Part shown: piece by piece, positions 34,116 to 41,371 of the stretch
How positions within the stretch are numbered: the first letter of the stretch is position 1
How the letters are laid out: the number at the start of each line of letters is the position of its first letter
Origin: an uncultured Bacteroidia bacterium
Lineage (GTDB): Bacteria; Bacteroidota; Bacteroidia; Bacteroidales; UBA932
NCBI GenBank assembly: GCA_902788095.1
Contig: CADAIT010000008.1
Location: forward strand, 47,822-111,821
Direction of reading: 5' to 3'
Length of the DNA: 64,000 nt
Position numbers and translations under genes: made by a program
The notes under the pieces: generated by a model
What the model was told of the DNA's origin: nothing
The model's database searches: none
The model's input: only the letters and a program-made list of their open reading frames with translations

Positions 34116-35306
34116 ATGGCTAACAAAAGAGACTATTACGAGGTTCTGGGCGTTGCAAAAACCGCATCGGCCGACGAAATCAAATCGGCCTACCGGAAAC
34201 TGGCCCTGAAATGGCACCCGGACCGTTGGGTAAACGGCTCGGACGCCGAGAAAAAGACCGCGGAAGAAAACTTCAAGGAAGCCGCGGAGGCCTACTCCAT
34301 CCTGAGCGACCCGGACAAGCGCGCCAAGTATGACCAATTCGGTTTTGCGGCAGATCAGATGGGCGGCGGTGCCGGCGGATTCGATTTTGGCGGCATGGAC
34401 ATCAACGACTTCCTGCGCAATATCTTCGGCGGCAGTTTCGGCTTCGATTTCGGCGGATTCGGCGGCGGTGGTTTCGGTGGATTCGGCGGCGAAGAAAGCC
34501 AGCAGCGCACCTTGCGCGGACGCGACATCCGCACCAGCGTCAAACTCACTTTGGAGGAGATTGCCAACGGATGCGAGAAAGAGATTTCCCTGGAACGTGC
34601 CCGTCCCTGCCCGGACTGCGGGGGCAAGGGCGCCAAGAGCGACGCTGACATCAAAACCTGCCCCACTTGCGGCGGACAGGGCCGTGTGCGCCAACAGACG
34701 CGCAGCCTTTTTGGCATGGGTTACAGCATTACCACCTGCCCGCAATGCCAGGGAGAAGGAAAAATCATTACAAACCCGTGCCGGCGTTGCAATGGAACGG
34801 GACTGGAGCGTCGTCGGGAAACCGTCAGAGTGCGCATCCCCGCTGGCGTGGAAAACGGCATGCAAATCACCATCCGTGGCGAAGGCCATGCCGCACCGCA
34901 TGGAGGAGTCAACGGAGATTTGCTGGTTGTAATCAACGAGGTACAGCATCCGCAGTTGCAGCGGGAGGGAAACAACCTCTTCTTCACCCGTGTCATTTCC
35001 GTCATGGACGCCATGCTGGGCTGCGAAGTTTCCATCCCCTGTCTGGACGGCAGTTATAAGGTCAAAGTAGAACCCGGCACCCAGTCCGGTACCGTAGTCA
35101 AGTTACGCGGAAAAGGTCTTCCCAGCGTGCAGGGCTACGGACGCGGCACCGGAGATTTGTATGTCAAATTCCTGGTATGGGTTCCCCACAAACTCTCCCG
35201 CAGTGAGAAAGAAGCCCTGGAGCAAATGCGCAGCAGCAACAGCTTCACGCCGGATCTCTCCCGGGAAGACAAAGCCACTTTTGACAAAGTGAAGAATATT
35301 TTCTAA
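34116..35306 (+). CDS. dnaJ: Chaperone DnaJ
   Basis: 396 residues with all type I domains: J domain (HPD at residues 34-36), Gly/Phe-rich linker (about 85-125), four CxxCxGxG zinc repeats (CPDCGGKG, CPTCGGQG, CPQCQGEG, CRRCNGTG at about 165-235), and the C-terminal substrate-binding domains. It recruits substrates to DnaK and stimulates its ATPase. It forms one unit with HNH and grpE. Confidence 0.98.
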   Translation: MANKRDYYEVLGVAKTASADEIKSAYRKLALKWHPDRWVNGSDAEKKTAEENFKEAAEAYSILSDPDKRAKYDQFGFAADQMGGGAGGFDFGGMDINDFLRNIFGGSFGFDFGGFGGGGFGGFGGEESQQRTLRGRDIRTSVKLTLEEIANGCEKEISLERARPCPDCGGKGAKSDADIKTCPTCGGQGRVRQQTRSLFGMGYSITTCPQCQGEGKIITNPCRRCNGTGLERRRETVRVRIPAGVENGMQITIRGEGHAAPHGGVNGDLLVVINEVQHPQLQREGNNLFFTRVISVMDAMLGCEVSIPCLDGSYKVKVEPGTQSGTVVKLRGKGLPSVQGYGRGTGDLYVKFLVWVPHKLSRSEKEALEQMRSSNSFTPDLSREDKATFDKVKNIF

Positions 35307-35322
35307 TTTTTCCACAAAAAGT

Positions 35323-35353
35323 TTTGGTGGTTAGCAAAAAATTAGTACCTTTG
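35323..35353 (+). promoter_or_regulatory. rplS: Promoter of rplS
   Basis: TTTG (35323-35326) and TACCTTTG (35346-35353), spacer 19 bp. The leader to the ATG at 35423 is about 60 nt. Confidence 0.75.
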
Positions 35354-35422
35354 CAGTCCCAAAACAAATGCAACCTCTTGTAAGGAGCCAAACCGCAATG
35401 TTGCTTAAAGGATTTAGAAATT

Positions 35423-35791
35423 ATGGATTTGATTAAAATTGCAGAGCAGGCTTTCAATAATGAGAAAGTAGCCTCCTATCCGGAGTTCAAGGCCGGTGAT
35501 ACCATCACCGTTACCTACAGAATCAAGGAAGGTGATAAGGAAAGACTTCAGAAGTTCCGCGGTGTCGTTATCCAGATTAGTGGAATGGATCCGTTCACCA
35601 AAACTTTCACCGTCCGCAAAATCGCCAGTGGCGTGGGTGTAGAAAGGATTTTCCCCTATCAGTCCCCGTTCATTGACAGCATTGAGGTTAACAAATATGG
35701 TAAAGTGCGTCGCGCACGTATCTTCTACCTCCGTGACCTCACCGGTAAGAAGGCCCGCATCCGCGAGAAAGTTTACACTGCTGAAAAATAA
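35423..35791 (+). CDS. rplS: 50S ribosomal protein L19
   Basis: 122 residues with the family core [39 protein letters not shown], and [20 protein letters not shown]. It sits at the subunit interface. It is probably co-transcribed with the tRNA-Arg 28 bp downstream, as no terminator separates them. Confidence 0.97.
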   Translation: MDLIKIAEQAFNNEKVASYPEFKAGDTITVTYRIKEGDKERLQKFRGVVIQISGMDPFTKTFTVRKIASGVGVERIFPYQSPFIDSIEVNKYGKVRRARIFYLRDLTGKKARIREKVYTAEK

Positions 35792-35818
35792 GGTAGCGGC
35801 CTGAAGGCCCTCCGAAAT

Positions 35819-35892
35819 GGCTCCATAGCTCAATTGAATAGAGCATTTGACTACGGATCAAAAGGTTACAGGTTTGAGTCCTGTTGGAGTCA
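35819..35892 (+). tRNA. tRNA-Arg (anticodon ACG)
   Basis: 74 nt. Acceptor GGCTCCA pairs with TGGAGTC; the anticodon arm TTTGA-CTACGGA-TCAAA gives ACG; T arm ACAGGTTTGAGTCCTGT. CCA is encoded at 35893-35895. An AT-rich accessory island begins right after its terminator. Confidence 0.95.
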
Positions 35893-35896
35893 CCAG

Positions 35897-35931
35897 AAAA
35901 CCCCATCTGACGTGCGTCAGACGGGGTTTTT
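35897..35931 (+). terminator. Terminator after tRNA-Arg
   Basis: AAAACCCC..GGGGTTTT with inner TCTGACG/CGTCAGA pairing and a 2-nt loop, followed by a T-run. Confidence 0.85.
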
Positions 35932-35966
35932 CTTAAAAAATGCACTACAATTGCACAACGTAAGGG

Positions 35967-36662
35967 CTATCCCACCTTGCGGATTACATCCTGCAGGCGC
36001 TGCAGGAACTTCCCGGCATGGGCGCCATCCATCTGGGTATGATGGAATTATGATGGAATTGGAAAGAAATGGGCAGATAGTAACGAAAACACTTCTTATG
36101 GTATCGGCCCCAAATAATGAAGGGGTTGTTGAAGATGCCGCTGTTCATACCCACTGCTCCATCAATCTCCGTATCAATAATGGCGGAGGTGCCAATGACC
36201 ATACAGTCCTCTGAAAGATCCCTGTCGGCACAAGTTTCTGCCACTTCTGCCGAGTATTTCAGATACTCTTGGTTGAAAGCCTCCATATCCTCGTTAAACC
36301 GGATATCACAGGAATTCACTTCTCCGTTCCTTTTCTTTACAATGGTATTCACGGCTAATGCATCATACTGGACCAGTTTGTCGCCAACAGGCAGTAGATA
36401 GAACTCTTTGATGTTAGCCGCGGCCTTGCCGATACACCAGTCCATCAGCATATTGAACTTCAGCCCTCTCCGGCTGCTGACTCTGACAAGCCGCGTTACA
36501 TCGAGCGTTTTGAAGAAGGTCACCATAGGATTGGGCGCCTTCATCCATAACTCAAATGCCTGGGAGCGTTTTGAAGAAGGTCACCATAGGATTGGGCGCC
36601 TTCATCCATAACTCAAATGCCTGGGCACGCGTGGTTTCTTTGGGATTAACTATTTTTTTCAT
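35967..36662 (-). pseudogene. Chloramphenicol acetyltransferase (CatA-like), broken by two tandem duplications
   Basis: The minus-strand frame starts MKKIVNPKETTRAQAFELWM at 36662. A 61-bp tandem duplication (36503-36563 and 36564-36624) shifts the frame near residue 30, and an 11-bp duplication of ATGATGGAATT (36038-36059) shifts it again near the catalytic site. Removing both leaves exactly 208 codons including the stop, with the restored motif QFHHTQMDGAHAGKFLQRLQ carrying the catalytic His and DG of CAT enzymes. Internal CAT-like features are SCDIRFNEDMEAFNQEY and NNPFIIWGRYH. As it stands the protein lacks its active site. The gene sits in an AT-rich island next to tRNA-Arg. Confidence 0.85.
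36503..36624. repeat. 61-bp perfect tandem duplication
   Basis: Two adjacent copies beginning GAGCGTTTTGAAGAAGG and ending CTCAAATGCCTGG, with a period of 61 bp. Since 61 is not a multiple of 3 it destroys the CAT-like frame. Confidence 0.95.
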
Positions 36663-36676
36663 TTCTTCTTACATTC

Positions 36677-38029
36677 TTATTGCATAGGATGTCCGGCCTC
36701 TTTTAAAAAGCGTTTCAAGAGGAAAGCAAGGAAGTAAGGGAAGGTGTAGTACTTACCTCCCCAGCCAATGTTCTTGTATCCGAACTTGACTCCATAGGAA
36801 ATGTCCGGAAATGAAGGCCAGTCTATCAGGTGATTAAGAGATGCAGTGGCTCCATCCTTGGATTTAACTTCTACGGGAATTAAGTTTTGCGCATCGCGAA
36901 CAAAGAAATCCATCTCCAGGGCCGGACTGTCGCTTTTGTAGTAATACAACTTGTCGTAGCCGGATTTACGGAGCATTTCTCCCACTATGTTTTCATAAAT
37001 TGCACCCTTGTAAGTCCCGAAATTTTTGTTAGCCCTCAAGTCCTCCTGTGCTTCTTCATCCAGAGATGCGATTAACAGGCCGGTATCGTGATAGTATATT
37101 TTGTATGTATCGGTGTCATAGTTCCCCTTCAGCGGCAGCTCCGGATTGTTCAGACAATAGCATATATTGACAACACCTGCCTTTTCAAGCCATTCCACGG
37201 CGCCGATGTATTCGCGGTTCCTTGCCCCTCTGGCAATCTTGGTGATCTGATACTTTTTACTGGTCTTAGCCAGGAAGGCCGAGATATGGTTGTATACAGC
37301 CAGGACCTTGGATTTGTCAGTTTGGCTGGCGTATTTTGTAATATCTTCCTCGTAGTCCAACAGGAGCTGACGGAGTAATTCCAATGTCCCCCCAAAGTGG
37401 CCATTATCAATATACATTTTTACGACCTCCGGCATGCCACCGATGGTCATATAGTCCCGGAAAACATCCATATAGGTGGAAAGTTCCAGTTCCGAGAAGG
37501 GCGTAAGGCTTGCCATATGAGTATAGAGGTCCTCAACTTGTGATTCAGCAAACCCTCTTGCCCAAAGAAACTCCTCAAAGTCCATCGAGTGCATCTCGAA
37601 ATCCTCTTTGTTTCCCACTGCGTTTGACTCAATTTCCTCATAATAGATTCCCATCAGCGAGCCAGAACAGATCACGTCGTAGCGCCGATCTTCATTGAAA
37701 GACTTCAGAGACGTGGCACAATCAGGACATTTCTGCAATTCGTCGAAAAAGATAAGAGTCTTATTAGGAATAAACTTCCAGGAAGGTTCTAATAGTGAGA
37801 TGTTTTTAATAATGGCATCGACTTCGTAACCACTGTCGAAGATGGTACGAAATTTTTTCTGAAGGACAAAGTTGATTTCTATGACAGATTCATAGTTCTT
37901 TTTGCCAAATGCGCGAATCGATTCCGTCTTCCCAATCTGTCTCGCGCCCTTGACGATGAGAGGTTTCCTTTCCGGATTCTGCTTCCACTGAGCCAGGAAT
38001 CCGTCTATTTTTCTTTTAAGCAATTGCAT
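36677..38029 (-). CDS. AAA_14/DUF4143 ATPase
   Basis: 450 residues. N-terminal P-loop IVKGARQIGKTES (Walker A at about 28-35), Walker B TLIFFDELQKCP, sensor ICSGSLMGI, then a DUF4143 domain (about 190-400) including ALEMDFFVRDAQNLIPVEVKS, a nuclease-like ExK arrangement. These ATPases are widespread, often on mobile DNA, with no settled function. Codon and base use are markedly more AT-rich than the neighbours, a sign of transfer. The gene is preceded by a three-copy operator-like array. Confidence 0.9.
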   Translation of the reverse strand: MQLLKRKIDGFLAQWKQNPERKPLIVKGARQIGKTESIRAFGKKNYESVIEINFVLQKKFRTIFDSGYEVDAIIKNISLLEPSWKFIPNKTLIFFDELQKCPDCATSLKSFNEDRRYDVICSGSLMGIYYEEIESNAVGNKEDFEMHSMDFEEFLWARGFAESQVEDLYTHMASLTPFSELELSTYMDVFRDYMTIGGMPEVVKMYIDNGHFGGTLELLRQLLLDYEEDITKYASQTDKSKVLAVYNHISAFLAKTSKKYQITKIARGARNREYIGAVEWLEKAGVVNICYCLNNPELPLKGNYDTDTYKIYYHDTGLLIASLDEEAQEDLRANKNFGTYKGAIYENIVGEMLRKSGYDKLYYYKSDSPALEMDFFVRDAQNLIPVEVKSKDGATASLNHLIDWPSFPDISYGVKFGYKNIGWGGKYYTFPYFLAFLLKRFLKEAGHPMQ

Positions 38030-38034
38030 CGTAT

Positions 38035-38110
38035 ATCACATTTTCGATAGCAAATATAAGAATAAAATCACATTTTCGGAAATGAATATACAAAAGAAAT
38101 CACATTTTCG
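38035..38110 (-). promoter_or_regulatory. Promoter with three 32-bp-spaced CACATTTTCG boxes
   Basis: ATCACATTTTCG occurs at 38035, 38067 and 38099, exactly 32 bp apart (about three helical turns). The minus-strand -7 box TATATTTG (38051-38058) lies between the first two boxes, and the first box covers the expected transcription start. This looks like an operator array controlling the ATPase gene. Confidence 0.65.
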
Positions 38111-38364
38111 GCAATTCGTTAAGAGAACAGAGATTATGTAACTCGCGGGATATCACCCCTCTCCAGGTGGTGCGGCTGTAGGAGTCACTTAGAAAATGCC
38201 ACCGACATGCGTCAGTGGCATTTTTCATGCATTTTTGCGCAACGCTTGCGCAACCAAAAATCCAAAAACGCCCTCAGAAGGCCCTGGTTTGAATCCCAAA
38301 TCAGGGCCTTTACGCTGGCACCATAAAGCCGCCGGAATGCGCGAACTCCTTCAGTTCAAGTCAG
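38111..38364. other. Intergenic region with two hairpins and a tRNA-end-like sequence
   Basis: No gene is supported here. CTGTAGGAGTCACTTAGAAAA (from 38176) resembles the 3' end of tRNA-Arg plus flank. A terminator follows at 38193-38225 (AAAATGCCAC/GTGGCATTTT). TTGCGCAA occurs twice at 38235-38253. A second hairpin AAGGCCCTG/CAGGGCCTT lies at 38278-38309. Confidence 0.5.
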
Positions 38365-38835
38365 TCAACCGTCGCCCTTTTTCCGGAGCAGATATATGCT
38401 CCCGGCAATCAGCGCTCCAACGATGAGAAATGCCAGAGCCGAGTTAAAAGCATCGCCCATTTTTATTTTCAGAAGGAAGACTCCGTAGTTAAGGGCAAAA
38501 AGCACACACCCTCCGGCAAGAGCTACCCCAAGCGCCCGGGCGGTGCCTTCGGGGTTCTCCTTCCAGGTCTTTCCCCGGATTATTCTCCGGCCGACGGCAA
38601 ACGGTGGAATAAGGCCTATGAGGACAGCAATAGCCAGCGCCATCGTTTTCCTAGCCTTATCGGCAGTCCGGGCAGCCTGGATTTCCTGTTCCAACTGCGC
38701 TGAGCGCTCCAGAATCGCCCTCGTTTCAGGTGTGATATAATCTCCGTAGAGTTCATCCAGGGACTGCGCAGTGGCCGTCCATGTCGCCAGGAGGGTAAGC
38801 AGCAATAGGCTACTCGTCATCAGCGGCTTCTTCAT
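38365..38835 (-). CDS. Exported small membrane protein, unknown
   Basis: 156 residues from MKKPLMTSSLL (38835); an ATG 6 bp earlier is possible. Signal peptide ending TWTATAQ, a short helical segment ELYGDYITPETRAILERSAQ with predicted coiled coil, then three hydrophobic segments (about 65-85, 100-120, 130-150) and a basic tail LLRKKGDG. No family recognised. It is the last gene of the secreted-protein operon and overlaps the preceding gene's end. Confidence 0.65.
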   Translation of the reverse strand: MKKPLMTSSLLLLTLLATWTATAQSLDELYGDYITPETRAILERSAQLEQEIQAARTADKARKTMALAIAVLIGLIPPFAVGRRIIRGKTWKENPEGTARALGVALAGGCVLFALNYGVFLLKIKMGDAFNSALAFLIVGALIAGSIYLLRKKGDG

Positions 38836-39298
38836 AATCAAAGTAGGCTGCGGTTAAAATGTTCTTACTGTCACCCGGAAGATCGGCATCGTGCTCCTTG
38901 AGGAAATGCTCGGCCAGAAGGATGTCCGGGATGGCGGTCCATTCCTTGTAGGCGACCAGTACCACAATCATATTCCCTTCCTGGAGGGCAGCCTCGGCAT
39001 GGGGCATTCCCTGATAGGCTGAATAGGGGGAACCCCAATCCGCAGGCACGTACCTGGTCAGGAACAGCGGATAGCTGTCGTCCCAGCCGTCCGGCAGGTA
39101 AAATACCATTTTGTGACGGGACGATGTATCCTCTCCCGCATAAATGACATCGCATACCACAGTAAAATCCCTGGAACTTTCATCATCAAAGACAATGTGC
39201 GCGAGATAGACATCTCCGGTCACCTCTGTAAAATAGCGTTTTTCCTTGCACCCGGTTAGCAGCAGGGCAAGAGGAAGAAGAAATAGCAATCGTCTCAT
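38810..39298 (-). CDS. Hypothetical lipoprotein
   Basis: 162 residues. Signal peptide with lipobox LLTGC (Cys17). The mature part is beta-rich and acidic (FDDESSRDFTVVCDVIYAGE, MVFYLPDGWDDSYP) and ends EEAADDE. No family recognised. It starts 4 bp after the FISUMP-like gene and overlaps the membrane-protein gene downstream. Confidence 0.7.
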   Translation of the reverse strand: MRRLLFLLPLALLLTGCKEKRYFTEVTGDVYLAHIVFDDESSRDFTVVCDVIYAGEDTSSRHKMVFYLPDGWDDSYPLFLTRYVPADWGSPYSAYQGMPHAEAALQEGNMIVVLVAYKEWTAIPDILLAEHFLKEHDADLPGDSKNILTAAYFDYEEAADDE

Positions 39299-39302
39299 GA
39301 TA

Positions 39303-39761
39303 TTATTCTTTTACTAAACGTACGGGATATTTTCTTTGGCCAAGGGAGGTTTGACCCAACTCTTCCCAGGTGTAGTAACCATCCCGGTTTGATGCAGAGA
39401 GCAACGGATTAAGGATGGTAACCTTCAGGTAACATCCGTCGGAGCCCGCAATGCCGAACTCCCGTGCCGAGCGACTTCCCATGGGATAAAGGAAGGAGAT
39501 GCTATTGCCGTTTTTCCCGGTAAACACGATCCACTCCTGCCCGTCTTTTTCCTGGGCCGACTGGATGCATTTTTCGCGAAGTTCCTTGATTTCCGCCAGG
39601 GTAGGCAGCCGCCAGCCTTCCGGAATATCGGCCTCCGGGCCGACATCTTCGGCCGCCCATTTGACACTGACTCCCAAATCAATAGCCTTTGGAGCTTCCT
39701 GGGCGCAGGAGGAAACCCCTCCCAGCAGTAACATTGCAAAAGTTATTAACAGCTGTTTCAT
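39303..39761 (-). CDS. Secreted FISUMP/DUF1566-like protein
   Basis: 152 residues from the ATG at 39761; the longer frame lacks a signal peptide. Export signal MKQLLITFAMLLLGGVSSC ends in a Cys, so it may be a lipoprotein. The core AIDLGVSVKWAAEDVG and EADIPEGWRLPTLAEIKEL is the Bacteroidales FISUMP-type pattern; it ends YTWEELGQTSLGQRKYPVRL. Function unknown; in the operon it follows the Cys-rich secreted gene by 10 bp. Confidence 0.75.
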   Translation of the reverse strand: MKQLLITFAMLLLGGVSSCAQEAPKAIDLGVSVKWAAEDVGPEADIPEGWRLPTLAEIKELREKCIQSAQEKDGQEWIVFTGKNGNSISFLYPMGSRSAREFGIAGSDGCYLKVTILNPLLSASNRDGYYTWEELGQTSLGQRKYPVRLVKE

Positions 39762-39771
39762 GTTGTAGTAT

Positions 39772-41178
39772 TCATTGATTATCCCAGGCAGCAATGGCCT
39801 CCTTGGCCGATCCATAGATGCCGCCCACTTGGCGGAAGCCCCTGGATACCAAGGCAAACTGTCCTTCCGTGACTTCAATGACATAATATGAACCACGGTC
39901 GCTGCGCATGCAGCGGATGTCTTTGAAGAATTGGTTGCCATCGATATACAGCGCCTGCCAGTTCCAGTTAAGAAGGCAGTCGCCATAACTGTTCCGCTGG
40001 ACAATGGCGTCGTCAAACAAAACCATATCTTCGGCAAGGATGAAATTCCGAAGTCCGGCATGAAGGCATGTCTTTGGATTTCCTTCCGAATCTTTTTTCT
40101 GTTCAATCACAAAATAACGGCCGTCCACCTTCATGGGCGCAATTTTTACATTATATCCATTGGCTACCCAATAACCGGAGGCGGGATCTCTGTAGATTTT
40201 ATACCCTCCCTCATACTCCTCAACGATAAACTGGCCCTCAGCCTCAAATCGAATGTCTTTGAGTGCGAGTTCCTTTCCATCACGCGTGTTTACATAGCCC
40301 AGCGCTGTTTCGGATACATATTTTCCTGACTTGTCGGGGTGGAGTCTGTACCATTTGACGGTTCCATCCGGATTACGTTTGCCCAGAATCACCGCCCCGC
40401 CCTTGGTGTGGGTCCAACGCTCGATATCGTATTCGATGGGATACTGAATGTACCGCTCGTGCATCTCTCCCCATTCGTGGACACCGGACGTATTCTGCAT
40501 CTTTTCATGAACCACGCTTTGTAGATTGATTCCGGAGAACTGGGGAGCAGGCTGTGCAAGAGGACACGGAATCATTGGCGCACTCACGCTGATAGCGGGC
40601 TTCTCTGAGGCAGGCGTATAGTCCCTGAGGTGTGTGCTGGGCTTCTCGGCGGCAGGTTTAGGTGCAGTCGTTCCACGCATCTGGTGGAGTTTCTCCTTGC
40701 CGGAGTCGGTTGCCAGAAACAGCGTCACCACATTGTCCCGCAGCCGGGTGGCATCCTTTTCATTGCCAGCCTTCATGGTTCGCTGCCAGTCGTTAAAGAC
40801 ACTCCCGATAATACAGCCTCCGCTATGCTTGGTGAAGTCTCCTCCGCAGTAGTCGCAATGAGTCCGGAGCAAGAGTTCATAATACTCATCGTTCGTGAGC
40901 GGTTTCCCCTCTACCAAACCGAAGAAGTCGCTGTCGGAATAAGGGCTCTTTCCCCAGGACAAACCCGACTCTTCGGAGGAAGAGGAGGAGGCTTGCTGAG
41001 ATTGCTGCCGGGCAAGCCACCAACAGCCGGATTTATGGTCAGAGGGCTGAAGATGCCGTCCTTTCACAACTACGAAACAGCCCGGGCACTGCTCCGCAAC
41101 AATCGTGACGTTCACGTTCTGGGCAAAGACGCCATAAGCGGTAAGAAGAACTGCCCATGTAAATAGAAACCGTTTCAT
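39772..41178 (-). CDS. Secreted cysteine-containing protein, unknown
   Basis: 468 residues with signal peptide ending YGVFAQ. Three Cys-rich spots, CPGC (about 33), CDYCGGDF..GGC (about 112-128), could form disulfides or bind metal. A serine-rich linker follows CWWLARQQ. The C-terminal 230 residues consist of short beta units with WG-like turns (YVSETALGYVNTRDGKELAL, GYKIYRDPASGYWVANGYNV), suggesting a repeat fold. No family recognised with confidence. It starts 6 bp after the paralogous remnant. Confidence 0.65.
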   Translation of the reverse strand: MKRFLFTWAVLLTAYGVFAQNVNVTIVAEQCPGCFVVVKGRHLQPSDHKSGCWWLARQQSQQASSSSSEESGLSWGKSPYSDSDFFGLVEGKPLTNDEYYELLLRTHCDYCGGDFTKHSGGCIIGSVFNDWQRTMKAGNEKDATRLRDNVVTLFLATDSGKEKLHQMRGTTAPKPAAEKPSTHLRDYTPASEKPAISVSAPMIPCPLAQPAPQFSGINLQSVVHEKMQNTSGVHEWGEMHERYIQYPIEYDIERWTHTKGGAVILGKRNPDGTVKWYRLHPDKSGKYVSETALGYVNTRDGKELALKDIRFEAEGQFIVEEYEGGYKIYRDPASGYWVANGYNVKIAPMKVDGRYFVIEQKKDSEGNPKTCLHAGLRNFILAEDMVLFDDAIVQRNSYGDCLLNWNWQALYIDGNQFFKDIRCMRSDRGSYYVIEVTEGQFALVSRGFRQVGGIYGSAKEAIAAWDNQ

Positions 41179-41184
41179 ATCGTT

Positions 41185-41371
41185 TTAGTTCAGTCTGACC
41201 ATCGTGGTGACAACCATGCCGGCATTGCCGTCGCTGCCGACGTTGGTCTTGATCTTGCCGCGGTCGGCGCCCACCACGGAGGTGTAGAAATTCAGTTCCG
41301 TGCCGTTGGTCATATAGGCCACGAACTGAAGGGTAAGTGATGCGGCTGCTTTCGTGTGGTGGACGTTGTGA
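41185..41371 (-). pseudogene. C-terminal remnant of a paralogue of the 507-residue lipoprotein
   Basis: Directly after the stop of the lipoprotein gene the minus strand encodes NGTELNFYTSVVGADRGKIK and GNAGMVVTTMVRLN, then a stop. This parallels the end of the intact neighbour (DGDKLTFWVPVTGANAGKVT and GDGGYDISVLLNM). No start codon or signal peptide is left in this frame. It is best explained as what remains after deletion inside a tandem gene pair. Confidence 0.6.

Noticed and set aside
35984-36544. CAT-like ORF as an intact gene of 186 codons
   Set aside because: The C-terminal reading after FQFHH is out of frame, and both the true N-terminus and the active site are displaced by tandem duplications.
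38035-38110. Possible CRISPR-like array
   Set aside because: Only three 12-bp repeats with 20-bp AT-rich spacers, located at a promoter, with no cas genes. An operator array fits better.
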